DNA from: an uncultured Campylobacter sp.
GTDB taxonomy: Bacteria > Campylobacterota > Campylobacteria > Campylobacterales > Campylobacteraceae
Direction: 5' to 3'
Assembly: GCF_937973075.1 (NCBI RefSeq)
Contig: NZ_CALBWL010000064.1
Coordinates: 1-10,658 of the forward strand
DNA length: 10,658 nucleotides
Part shown: one piece after another, positions 1 to 7,583 of the stretch
Position numbering within the stretch: the first letter of the stretch is position 1
Layout: each line of letters starts with the position of its first letter
Made by a program: the position numbers and the translations under genes
Notes under the pieces: generated by a model
The model's database searches: none
Seen by the model: the letters and a program-made list of their open reading frames with translations, nothing else
Told to the model about the DNA's origin: nothing

Positions 1-1
1 A

Positions 2-81
2 CTTTTTAAGCAAATAATCAACGAACCGGTTTAAAAAAGAAATTAGTTTTTAAATTTAAGCTTTTAAAGCAAATTTATCAA
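2..81. repeat. Imperfect direct repeat in the leader
   Basis: Two copies of a roughly 20-bp AT-rich element lie at 2-21 and 61-81 in the same orientation. Both begin CTTTT, share the core AAGCAAAT and end ATCAA. They differ by two substitutions and one inserted base (18 of 21 aligned positions match). Starts are 59 bp apart. The second copy begins inside a small odd palindrome, GCTTTTAAAGC, at 60-70. A paired regulator-binding site is one possible role, but no known operator motif is recognised. AT-richness raises the chance of coincidence. Confidence 0.5.
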
Positions 82-83
82 AT

Positions 84-122
84 AAATTCCAAATATCGTC
101 AGATAAATGACGGAATTTTTTT
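84..122 (+). promoter_or_regulatory. Nested inverted repeat followed by a T-run
   Basis: The outer arms AAATTCC (84-90) and GGAATTT (112-118) are perfectly complementary. Inside them, GTCA (98-101) pairs with TGAC (108-111) around a 6-nt loop, leaving the six bases 91-96 plus C97 unpaired on one side. An alternative inner stem CGTCA/TGACG (97-101/108-112) shares one base with the outer arm. Seven T residues follow at 116-122. It could be the weak terminator of a gene left of the window, or an operator or leader structure just upstream of the presumed -10 box. The structure is read directly; the role is inferred. Confidence 0.45.
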
Positions 123-133
123 ACGGACTTAAA

Positions 134-139
134 TATAAT
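134..139 (+). promoter_or_regulatory. Putative -10 box of the hyf operon promoter
   Basis: A perfect TATAAT lies 56 bp upstream of the hyfA start. No good -35 hexamer is seen 16-18 bp upstream, only T-rich sequence at 116-122. That pattern is usual for housekeeping promoters in Campylobacter, where the -35 element is poorly conserved. Transcription would begin near 145-147, giving a leader of about 50 nt. That leader contains a 9-bp all-A/T inverted repeat (146-154 with 159-167, loop AGTA). No sigma-54 signature (GG-N10-GC type) was seen in 1-195. Confidence 0.5.
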
Positions 140-195
140 TACACCAAAATTTTTAGTAAAAAATTTTTAAAATTCCTTAAGTCAAGGAGAAAGGT

Positions 196-795
196 ATGAA
201 ACAACATAAATTTGTAATCTGCGATTACAAACGATGTATCGGTTGCACGACGTGCATGGCAGCCTGTTACTCAAGTGCCTACGAGCGCGGCAAGCTTGCT
301 AAATCGCGACTTACCGTGCTTAGACAGGCTTATGGCGTTATGCCTACGCAGTGCAGGCAGTGCGATGACGGACCATGCGCAAATGTCTGCCCTACCGGTG
401 CGCTTCGCTTCGATAATAACTATATCGAATTGCACGAAGAAATTTGCATCGGATGCAAGATGTGTACACTCGCCTGTCCTTATGGCGCGATCAGCTCGAA
501 TGCCGAGCTTATGCCGTCAGTAAATTATGCGGTCGAGCCGAAGTATTATCTCGAGATCGAAAGCCAGGCGGGCGCCAAAAGCACCGCCATCAAATGCGAT
601 CTATGCAACGGACGCGAGAACGGTCCTGCATGCGTCGAGGTTTGCCCAACTAGCGCTATCATTATGATAGATCCTAAAGAGGGCAAGCATAAATTGGGCT
701 TTGCGATAGACTACGATGCGGCTAATGCTTTTGCAAAAGACGTGTTAAACGGCGAAATCAGTTGCGTCGCCAAAAAAGAAGGAGGCGCAAAATGA
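196..795 (+). CDS. hyfA: Hydrogenase-4 electron-transfer subunit HyfA, four [4Fe-4S] ferredoxin
   Basis: A 199-residue ferredoxin-like protein that carries electrons between a formate dehydrogenase partner and the hydrogenase arm, on the cytoplasmic side of the membrane. Sixteen cysteines fall into four groups suited to four [4Fe-4S] clusters: C14/17/20/24, C53/56/61/65, C84/87/90/94 and C134/137/146/150. Three groups end in the ferredoxin-type CP. C9 is extra. The length matches E. coli HyfA and HycB (about 200-205 residues). There is no signal peptide or membrane segment. The start is fixed by AAGGAG at 184-189, six bases ahead of the ATG. The stop overlaps the hyfB start (ATGA). Related four-cluster subunits occur in other molybdoenzyme complexes, but the position ahead of hyfB makes HyfA/HycB the best call. 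The choice between the symbols hyfA and hycB rests on the downstream hyfE and hyfF. Confidence 0.92.
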   Translation: MKQHKFVICDYKRCIGCTTCMAACYSSAYERGKLAKSRLTVLRQAYGVMPTQCRQCDDGPCANVCPTGALRFDNNYIELHEEICIGCKMCTLACPYGAISSNAELMPSVNYAVEPKYYLEIESQAGAKSTAIKCDLCNGRENGPACVEVCPTSAIIMIDPKEGKHKLGFAIDYDAANAFAKDVLNGEISCVAKKEGGAK

Positions 796-2765
796 TAAGC
801 GTCTATACTTTATTTATCGTCAGTGCAGTAATTAGTATCCTTTTATACTGCGCTCCAAAAACTGCCGTTAAGGTGGGATTTGGATTAGGTGCTATCAGCT
901 GTTTTTACGCGATGTGTCATTTCGTAGCCAATATGGGCGTAAGCGACAGCTTCATTTTGGGCGGTACTTTCTTATATGCGCCAAAATTTGCTTTAAGCCC
1001 GCTTGGAAATTTCTTCAGCTTCGTAGTCGTTTTTATAGGCTTTGCAAGCAGCGTTTACGGTATGAGCTACGCCGAGGAATATATCGGAAAGGCAAATATT
1101 GGCGTTTTTGCATGTTTATTTAATACCTTCATCTTATCTATGCTTTTAGTCATCAGCGCAGATAATGTATTTTGCTTCGCTGTTTTATGGGAGCTTATGA
1201 CACTAATCTCGTCATTTCTAATCATAGTAAACGATGGCAAAGGCACGCTCAAAGCCGTTATGGTATATCTAGGTATAGCGCAGATCGGTGCATTTTGTAT
1301 CACCTGTGGATTACTTATCATTGCAAACTACGCAGGCAGCTTTGAATTTGCGAAGTGGGGAAACGTAAATATGCCGATGGGTGCTTCTGTAGCAGCATTC
1401 ATCTTGTTTTTGGTCGGCTTCGGCTCAAAAGCGGGAATGTGGCCTTTTCACGTTTGGCTACCGCAAGCTCACCCTGCGGCTCCATCGAATGTCTCTGCAC
1501 TGATGAGCGGCGTTATGATTAAAGTAGCGCTCTTTACGCTTGTTAAATTTACGCTATTTTTGCCGCTAAGCATCTATTTTGGGCTTGCAGTTTTGATCCT
1601 AGGAGCAGCTAGCTCGCTTTTTGGCGTTTTATACGCGTTGTGCCAGCACGACTTTAAAGCGCTCCTTGCGTACCACTCAGTTGAAAATATCGGAATTATC
1701 CTACTAGGTCTTGGTACCGGAATTTACGGCGTCGCAGCAGGCAATGTAACGCTAGCCGCAGTTGGATTTTTAGCAGGCTGCTACCACGTAGTAAACCACG
1801 CAATATTCAAAGGCTTGCTATTCTTATGTGCAGGCTCTGTAATCCACGCTACTCATACGCAGAATATGGACGTGCTAGGAGGGCTAGCTAAAAAAATGCC
1901 TCTAACTGCTGTCGGTATGTTTATCGGTATCATGGGTATCGCAGCGCTTCCTCCGGTAAACGGCTTCGTCTCAGAGTGGTTTACCTATCAAGGAATGCTT
2001 CAAGGTGCTAAGGAAAGTGGAATTTTCATTAGATATGCCTTTTCTTTAGCGGTGGTCGCTCTTGCACTCACCGGCGTTTTGGTCGGTATGCACCTTAAGC
2101 TTTATGCGGTAATCTTCGCAGGAACCCCAAGGGATGAAAAAATTTGGGAGAACGCAAAAGAAAGCCCATTAGGAATGGTTTTAGGAATGATCATTTTGAT
2201 GATAGGCTGCGTAGGATTTGGCGTAGGCGCACACTTCATAGTCGATTACATTATGCAGGCGGTAAATTCTATCACTTCCAATAGCGGGTATGTCGCAAGC
2301 CTAGGCGCTTCGTCAATCACTTCGCCTTTGGGAAGTATCGTTTCAACTCCTCTTATTGCAGTGATTTTGTGTTCTACAATGCTGCTTCCGTTTATCATCC
2401 TAGCGGTTATGAAAGCAAATCGCGACAAACCTCGTGAGACCGATCCTTGGGCGTGCGGCTTTAAATATAGCCCTCGCATGCAGATAACTGGCGGTCCTTT
2501 TACCGGCGATTTAAGAAAGATTATGGACTGGTTATTTAGAGGTCATAAACGCAGAATAGAGCAAAACGGCTACTTCGGACCGATCGAGTATCACAACCAT
2601 CCACAAGACATTTGGTGGACGATAATTTATCAACCGGTAATCGATTGGAGTAAGAAGGTCGCCGATAAGATAGGAATTATTCAAAGCGGCTATGCAAATT
2701 TATATACGCTTTACATCCTAATCTATCTTTGCGCGATACTGGGCGTCGGATATTTCTTGATCTAG
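792..2765 (+). CDS. hyfB: Hydrogenase-4 membrane subunit HyfB (Mrp/NuoL-type antiporter-like)
   Basis: A 657-residue, strongly hydrophobic protein of the proton-conducting NuoL/M/N-MrpA/D family, expected to carry about 14-16 membrane helices and to take part in ion translocation driven by the hydrogenase. Visible family features are E134 in LWELMTL (TM5 glutamate), K213 in GFGSKAG followed by the WPFHVWLPQAHPAAP loop, and K244 in MIKVALF. A long cytoplasmic stretch near residues 555-625, beginning around DPWACG and containing TGGPF, comes before a final helix, as in E. coli HyfB/HycC. E. coli HyfB is about 672 residues, so this is full length. I chose ATG 792 over an in-frame start at 762: AAGGAGG at 779-785 sits six bases before 792, and the earlier start would add an implausible Arg/Lys-rich tail inside hyfA. 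hyfC begins 10 bases after the stop. Confidence 0.93.
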   Translation: MISVYTLFIVSAVISILLYCAPKTAVKVGFGLGAISCFYAMCHFVANMGVSDSFILGGTFLYAPKFALSPLGNFFSFVVVFIGFASSVYGMSYAEEYIGKANIGVFACLFNTFILSMLLVISADNVFCFAVLWELMTLISSFLIIVNDGKGTLKAVMVYLGIAQIGAFCITCGLLIIANYAGSFEFAKWGNVNMPMGASVAAFILFLVGFGSKAGMWPFHVWLPQAHPAAPSNVSALMSGVMIKVALFTLVKFTLFLPLSIYFGLAVLILGAASSLFGVLYALCQHDFKALLAYHSVENIGIILLGLGTGIYGVAAGNVTLAAVGFLAGCYHVVNHAIFKGLLFLCAGSVIHATHTQNMDVLGGLAKKMPLTAVGMFIGIMGIAALPPVNGFVSEWFTYQGMLQGAKESGIFIRYAFSLAVVALALTGVLVGMHLKLYAVIFAGTPRDEKIWENAKESPLGMVLGMIILMIGCVGFGVGAHFIVDYIMQAVNSITSNSGYVASLGASSITSPLGSIVSTPLIAVILCSTMLLPFIILAVMKANRDKPRETDPWACGFKYSPRMQITGGPFTGDLRKIMDWLFRGHKRRIEQNGYFGPIEYHNHPQDIWWTIIYQPVIDWSKKVADKIGIIQSGYANLYTLYILIYLCAILGVGYFLI

Positions 2766-2775
2766 GAGGTTTAAG

Positions 2776-3714
2776 ATGCAGACTATACAAACTATATTTT
2801 TAATGATATTTCAAGTCGCGGTTATCGTCCTAGTCGCTCCACTCTTCGACGGTATGGCGAGAAAACTTCGAGCCAAGCTTCAGTCGAAACAAGGAAGCGA
2901 TTTTTTCCAGACTTACCGCGATATTATTAAGCTTTTTAAGCGCGGCAGAACCGTTCCTGCGTGCAGCCACTGGGTATTTAGGTGGGCGCCGTTTTTCCTA
3001 TTCGCTACTTCGGCAGCGATTTTGGCGGCTATTCCTATTACATACAGCGATCCAACCACCGATAAAATTTTCGGAGCATATTCGGATATTTTCGTTATCT
3101 TATATCTAGGTGCGCTTTTGCGCTTCGTATTCGGTGCGGCTTCGATAGATAGCGGTAACCCGTTTGCCGCAACCGGCGGCGGACGCGAGCAGATGCTTGC
3201 CGTTTTTGTCGAACCTGTGATGATGATGTGCCTAATCGTAGTAATGATGGCTGCGGGAACTTCAAATTTAGTTGAGATTCAGGGGATGGTACGCAGCGGT
3301 CAGATCGGCTATCAAATTCCAAGCTTTGCTGTCGCTTCGATTGCATTTTTATGGTGTATGTATGTCGAGACCGGCAGAAAGCCATTTGATCTTGCCGAAG
3401 CCGAGCAAGAGCTTCAAGAAGGACTTTTGGGCGAATATGCAGGTAGCGATTTGGGCTTAGTGCAAGCGGCGCTTATTTTGAAGCAATTTGCGATGATCGG
3501 ATTATTCCTAACGATATTTGAGCCGTGGAATTTTAGCAATCCGTTTTTGGCGATCATAATCTTTGTGCTAAAAACCGGCGTATTTTACGTAGCAGCCGTT
3601 TTCATCGACAACTTTGGACCACGCTTCAGAATGACTTCGAGCATGCGCAAAATTTCATGCGGAGCTCTTGCCATTGCTTTTGCGGCATTAACGCTTTACG
3701 TAGTAGGATTTTAA
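2776..3714 (+). CDS. hyfC: Hydrogenase-4 membrane anchor subunit HyfC (NuoH-like)
   Basis: A 312-residue integral membrane protein of the NuoH/HycD family, with about eight hydrophobic segments. In these complexes it forms the junction between the soluble hydrogenase arm (HyfG, HyfI, HyfH) and the antiporter-like subunits. The clearest marker is the conserved cytoplasmic loop ETGRKPFDLAEAEQELQEG (E198, R201, D205, E208, E210), the equivalent of the acidic loop of complex I subunit NuoH. A second marker is the hydrophilic N-terminal loop rich in Lys and Arg (residues about 28-60). E. coli HyfC and HycD are about 307-315 residues, so it is complete. AGGAGG (2764-2769) overlaps the hyfB stop and sits six bases before the ATG. 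NuoH is excluded by the neighbours, since no quinone-reducing Nuo set is present. hyfE follows after a single base. Confidence 0.93.
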   Translation: MQTIQTIFLMIFQVAVIVLVAPLFDGMARKLRAKLQSKQGSDFFQTYRDIIKLFKRGRTVPACSHWVFRWAPFFLFATSAAILAAIPITYSDPTTDKIFGAYSDIFVILYLGALLRFVFGAASIDSGNPFAATGGGREQMLAVFVEPVMMMCLIVVMMAAGTSNLVEIQGMVRSGQIGYQIPSFAVASIAFLWCMYVETGRKPFDLAEAEQELQEGLLGEYAGSDLGLVQAALILKQFAMIGLFLTIFEPWNFSNPFLAIIIFVLKTGVFYVAAVFIDNFGPRFRMTSSMRKISCGALAIAFAALTLYVVGF

Positions 3715-3715
3715 G

Positions 3716-4360
3716 ATGAATAGTATTGATATTTTAGCAATTTGTATGATAATAACGTCACTCGCGGTATTCGGACTTAGAAATTTAAAGCTTTCGATCG
3801 GAATTTACGCGATTCAGACGCTACTTTTGGTAAGCATATTTTTTATGCTGTATTCTAACTTCAATGCGCCGCAGCTTAGAATTTGGGCGATAGTGGCGTT
3901 TTTTACGAAGGTTATTTTCGTGCCGGGAATTTTATTTTGGCTAGTTAAAAAGCTGGATGTGATCAGCGAGGATGAGCCGGTAGGCGGCTTTTTCGTAAGC
4001 CCCGTTATTGCGATGGGATTTTCGCTAGCGATTGCGATGACAATCAATCCGATCTTGCTTAAATTCTCTCTTATTCAAGAAAGAATCGTTCTAATAGCGG
4101 CTGTAACCGTATTTATGATGGGGATTTTTGGCTTCATGCTAAGAAATTCTTTCATCAAGCAAATTCTAGCCTACTGCCTCTTTGAAAACGGCATCCACCT
4201 AAGCCTTGCGCTTATGGCTTACAACTCTCACGAGCTAGTCGAGCTTGGAATTTTAACCGATGCAATCTTTGCGGTTATTATTATGAGCGTTTTGGCGGTT
4301 AGATTTTACAAAGCCTATGACGGACTTGATACGTCTAAAGCTTCGAATTTAAGGGGTTAA
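3716..4360 (+). CDS. hyfE: Hydrogenase-4 membrane subunit HyfE (NuoK-like)
   Basis: A 214-residue hydrophobic protein matching the length of E. coli HyfE (216). It has about six or seven predicted helices, including segments near residues 5-20, 24-45, 55-75, 90-110, 122-140 and 180-198. The C-terminal half resembles NuoK/MrpC: a buried glutamate occurs in LFENGIHLSLALM (E157), and two more near E173 and E176. Such glutamates are candidate proton-path residues by analogy with NuoK. E. coli hydrogenase-3 (Hyc) has no HyfE, so this gene marks the operon as the larger hydrogenase-4 type. AGGA at 3705-3708 lies seven bases before the ATG, inside the end of hyfC. The TAA stop overlaps the first base of hyfF. 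In E. coli hyfD lies between hyfC and hyfE; here that gene is absent. Confidence 0.9.
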   Translation: MNSIDILAICMIITSLAVFGLRNLKLSIGIYAIQTLLLVSIFFMLYSNFNAPQLRIWAIVAFFTKVIFVPGILFWLVKKLDVISEDEPVGGFFVSPVIAMGFSLAIAMTINPILLKFSLIQERIVLIAAVTVFMMGIFGFMLRNSFIKQILAYCLFENGIHLSLALMAYNSHELVELGILTDAIFAVIIMSVLAVRFYKAYDGLDTSKASNLRG

Positions 4361-5844
4361 TGATGAATAGTTTAGCTTTTATATTAATTTTTCCGTTGCT
4401 CGGAGCGCTGATATTATTCTTATGCCCTAAGAATTTCAAGCTCCTAAGCACGCTACACGTTTTGATTTCTGGAGTTACATCCGCAGGACTACTCTGTAAC
4501 GTAGGCAAGCTTATCAGCGGCAACTTTGAGGCTTTTTACGCATACGATAAATTCCTATTCCTAGATAGCCTAGGCTGCGTATTTTTAGTGCTAATCGCCG
4601 TAACGGGCTTTTTGGTAAATTTATACTCCACCACCTATATGAAATGGGAGATACAGGGCGGTCATCTAGATCTTAGCGATCTTAGAAAATACTATGCGCT
4701 CTGTCACGTTTTCGTTTTTACGATGACGCTTAGCGTTATCTGTAACAACGTTGCGTTTATGTGGGCTGCAGTAGAGGCCACTACGTTAGCATCGGTATTT
4801 TTGGTCGCTATTCATAAAGATAAAAAATCTACCGAGAGCGGTTACAAATATATCGTCATCTGCTCGATCGGCTTAGCATTCGCGCTTTATGCTACCGTTT
4901 TACTATATGCGGCTACATTCAAAATTACAGGCGACGGCGAGGCTTCGATGCTTTGGACTAGCATTATGGATCACGCCAAAGGCTTAAACAAAGATGCCGC
5001 TAAGCTTATCTTTATATTCGCTCTAATCGGCTTTGGAACCAAAGCAGGACTTGCTCCTACTCACACTTGGCTTCCTGACGTTCACGCAGAAGGTCCGGCT
5101 CCTATTTCAGCACTACTTTCGGGTGTGCTTTTAAAATGTGCGATGCTAGCGATATTTAGATATTACGCGGTAAGCGCCGAAGCGGTAGGGCCAGACTTCG
5201 TTAAGCACGTGATGCTGATCTCGGGCACGATCACGCTATTTATAGCAGGAATTTTCCTCGTTCGCCAACACGACGTAAAAAGGATGTTTGCTTACCACTC
5301 GGTCGTTCATATGGGTGTTATTGCATTTGCGCTAGGTATCGGCGGATATTTTGGCTTGCTTGCCGCGATCTTTCACTGCTTAGCTCACAGCTTTACCAAG
5401 GCTCTTGCATTCTGCTCTACTGGCAATATCGCCAGAATTTACGGTCACAAAGATATGTCTAGAATGGGCGGCATGGTAAAAATCGCTCCGCTTACTACGA
5501 TAATGTTTGGTGCTGCGGTCTGCTCGCTCGTAGGTGTTCCTGCGTTTGCGATATTCGTAAGCGAATTTAACGTTTTCAAAGGCGCGATAGCCAGCGGTCA
5601 ATACATAGCCGTAGCATTATTTGCGATCGCGCTCGTAATTATTTTCATCGCGGACTTCGCGCACTTTAATCTAGCGAGCTTCGGTACGCCTAAAGGTGAA
5701 GTGGTTTATGCTAAAGAGATGAGCTTGTTTGAAAATTTACCGCTAATCTTGCTTTGCGCTTTAGTGATAATTTTCGGCGTATGGCACGTAGGTGATTTTT
5801 GGATGCTCGTCGAAAACGGCGTTAGAATAATGATGAGAGGTTAA
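4360..5844 (+). CDS. hyfF: Hydrogenase-4 membrane subunit HyfF (antiporter-like)
   Basis: A 494-residue, highly hydrophobic protein, the second NuoL/M/N-type subunit of the complex. Family residues, counted from 4360, are E139 in AVEATTLASVF (TM5), K228 in GFGTKAGLAPTHTWLPDVHAEGPAP, and K259 in LLKCAML. The string MWAAVEATTLAS and the THTWLPDVH loop are typical of HyfF rather than HyfD, and the position next to hyfE supports this. E. coli HyfF is about 526 residues, so this copy is a little shorter but has the whole core. Two ATGs lie in tandem at 4360 and 4363. AAGGGG (4351-4356) gives a 3-base spacing to the first and 6 bases to the second, so 4363 may be the real start. The ATG at 4360 overlaps the hyfE stop (TAATG). 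The role in ion pumping is inferred from the family. Confidence 0.9.
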   Translation: MMNSLAFILIFPLLGALILFLCPKNFKLLSTLHVLISGVTSAGLLCNVGKLISGNFEAFYAYDKFLFLDSLGCVFLVLIAVTGFLVNLYSTTYMKWEIQGGHLDLSDLRKYYALCHVFVFTMTLSVICNNVAFMWAAVEATTLASVFLVAIHKDKKSTESGYKYIVICSIGLAFALYATVLLYAATFKITGDGEASMLWTSIMDHAKGLNKDAAKLIFIFALIGFGTKAGLAPTHTWLPDVHAEGPAPISALLSGVLLKCAMLAIFRYYAVSAEAVGPDFVKHVMLISGTITLFIAGIFLVRQHDVKRMFAYHSVVHMGVIAFALGIGGYFGLLAAIFHCLAHSFTKALAFCSTGNIARIYGHKDMSRMGGMVKIAPLTTIMFGAAVCSLVGVPAFAIFVSEFNVFKGAIASGQYIAVALFAIALVIIFIADFAHFNLASFGTPKGEVVYAKEMSLFENLPLILLCALVIIFGVWHVGDFWMLVENGVRIMMRG

Positions 5845-5846
5845 AA

Positions 5847-7583
5847 ATGAGAGGCGATAAATTTATAGAAATTTTAAAGACCAAAGTCAAGGTCTTAGAA
5901 GTTACCCGCCAAGCCGAGGATCAAATTACCGTTTTAGTGGATAGAAATGATCTGCCGCTTGCGGTTAAGACGCTATATTATGACATCGGCGGTTTTATCA
6001 GCACGATGATCCCTAACGATGAGCGCGAACTAAACGGAAATTTCGCGCTTTACTATGCGATATCTATGGAAGGTGGTAAGATGACCGAAGCGGAGGATTT
6101 CGCCGCAGAGGATAAATGCTTCATCACCGTTAGGACGCTAATTCCTGGATCGGATCCTACATTCCCATCAGTTACTCCTTTAGTGCCTGCTTGCGTATGG
6201 TACGAAAGAGAAGCTTTCGATATGTTCGGTTTAATCGCTGAGGGCTTGCCTGATAAACGCCGTTTGGTATTAAGCGACGATTGGCCGGATGGGCTTCATC
6301 CACTTCGCAAAGACGCGATGGACTACCGCTATAGGCCTGATCCTGTAGATCATAAAGACGAGCCTAATGCAGAGTTTTTATTTCCTAGCGGTGATGGAGT
6401 AGTAGATGTTCCACTTGGACCTCTTCACGTAACGAGCGATGAGCCGGGACACTTTAGACTATTTTGCGACGGCGATGAGATTATCGATGCGGACTACCGC
6501 TTGTTTTATCAACACCGCGGTATGGAGAAACTAGCTGAAAACCGAATGAATTATGATCAGATGGGCTATTTAGCAGAGCGCGTCTGCGGAATTTGCGGCT
6601 ACGCTCACGCAATTGCGTGTATTGAAGCAGCAGAGAAAGCCATCAAGCTTGAAATTCCACTTCGTGCGCAAGCCATCCGCGTCATCTGCCTTGAGATCGA
6701 GCGCCTTCACAGCCATCTTTTAAATATCGGTCTAGCCTGCGAGGTAACGGGTAACTATAACGCCTTTATGCATATCTTTAGGGTGCGCGAATACTCCATG
6801 GAGCTAGCTCAGCTCGTAACCGGCGGCCGCAAGACCTACGGCAACGTCATTATGGGCGGACTTCGCCGCGATATGACCGACAATGAAATTCGCAAGAGCA
6901 TCGAGATCATCAATAAACTTGATGTTCAAATTTCTGAAATTTGGGACGCCGTTATGGAGGATAAACGCCAAATCGGTCGCTGGAAAGGCGTGGGCATATT
7001 AGATCGCAAAGTGGCGCGTGATTTTAGCCCGGTAGGTCCAAATATGAGAGCTTCCGGTTTTAAACGCGACAACCGCTACGATCACCCTTATGATTTCTTC
7101 AACAAGATAGAATTCGAAGTAGCCGTAGAGCACGGTGGCGATGTATTCAGCCGCGAAGTCGTAAGATATAAAGAGCTTAAACAATCGATCCACATCATCA
7201 GGCAGTGCTTGCATCAAATGCCGCAAACTCCGATCAGTATCGATCCTAAAACGATGATCAAGCCGGAGAATTTTGCGCTCGGTCACGACGAAGCACCGCG
7301 CGGCGAAAATGTCCACTGGATCATGCAGGGCAACGCTCAGAAGGTTTATCGCTGGAGATGTCGCGCCGCTACGTATAATAACTGGCCGAGCTTGCGATTT
7401 CAATTCCGCGGAAATAACATCTCCGATGCGGCGCTAATCGTATGCTCGATGGATCCGTGCTACTCATGCACCGAGCGCGTAACTTTAGTCGATATTAATA
7501 GCGGAAAGAGTAAAATTCTAACCGAAAAAGACCTTAAGAAATTTTGCCAAGACGGCAAGGTTAGCAAAAAGGATTTAAGATGA
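5847..7583 (+). CDS. hyfG: [NiFe]-hydrogenase large catalytic subunit HyfG (HycE-like, NuoC-NuoD fusion)
   Basis: A 578-residue protein carrying the Ni-Fe site where protons are reduced to H2. Residues 1 to about 170 form a NuoC-like domain, marked by WYEREAFDMFG (W118-G128), RRLVLSDDW and HPLRKD. The rest is NuoD/large-subunit-like. Nickel ligands are seen as two CxxC pairs: C247/C250 in RVCGICGYAHA and C538/C541 in DPCYSCTER. A 34-residue tail (545-578) follows R544. In E. coli HycE the protease HycI cuts after the arginine three residues beyond the last cysteine, which predicts a cut between R544 and V545 here. The presence of both cysteine pairs separates it from NuoCD, which lacks them. 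AGAGG (5836-5840) lies six bases before the ATG. The stop overlaps the hyfH start. It acts at the cytoplasmic face of the membrane. Confidence 0.95.
   Translation: MRGDKFIEILKTKVKVLEVTRQAEDQITVLVDRNDLPLAVKTLYYDIGGFISTMIPNDERELNGNFALYYAISMEGGKMTEAEDFAAEDKCFITVRTLIPGSDPTFPSVTPLVPACVWYEREAFDMFGLIAEGLPDKRRLVLSDDWPDGLHPLRKDAMDYRYRPDPVDHKDEPNAEFLFPSGDGVVDVPLGPLHVTSDEPGHFRLFCDGDEIIDADYRLFYQHRGMEKLAENRMNYDQMGYLAERVCGICGYAHAIACIEAAEKAIKLEIPLRAQAIRVICLEIERLHSHLLNIGLACEVTGNYNAFMHIFRVREYSMELAQLVTGGRKTYGNVIMGGLRRDMTDNEIRKSIEIINKLDVQISEIWDAVMEDKRQIGRWKGVGILDRKVARDFSPVGPNMRASGFKRDNRYDHPYDFFNKIEFEVAVEHGGDVFSREVVRYKELKQSIHIIRQCLHQMPQTPISIDPKTMIKPENFALGHDEAPRGENVHWIMQGNAQKVYRWRCRAATYNNWPSLRFQFRGNNISDAALIVCSMDPCYSCTERVTLVDINSGKSKILTEKDLKKFCQDGKVSKKDLR

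Noticed and set aside
146..167. All-A/T inverted repeat in the 5' leader as a riboswitch or attenuator
   Set aside because: Nine A/T pairs around AGTA are expected by chance in about 20% G+C DNA and would be a weak RNA stem; no conserved riboswitch core is seen.
1..195. Sigma-54 promoter or FNR box upstream of hyfA
   Set aside because: No GG-N10-GC type element and no TTGAT-N4-ATCAA palindrome was found. ATCAA occurs twice, but without its partner half-site.
762..791. Upstream in-frame start for hyfB
   Set aside because: It would add an MRRQKRRRRK tail read from another frame of hyfA; the ATG at 792 has AAGGAGG at ideal spacing.
6999..7403. 134-codon open frame on the minus strand
   Set aside because: Lies fully antisense to the conserved hyfG sequence and shows no recognisable domain; a chance open frame in moderately GC-rich coding DNA.
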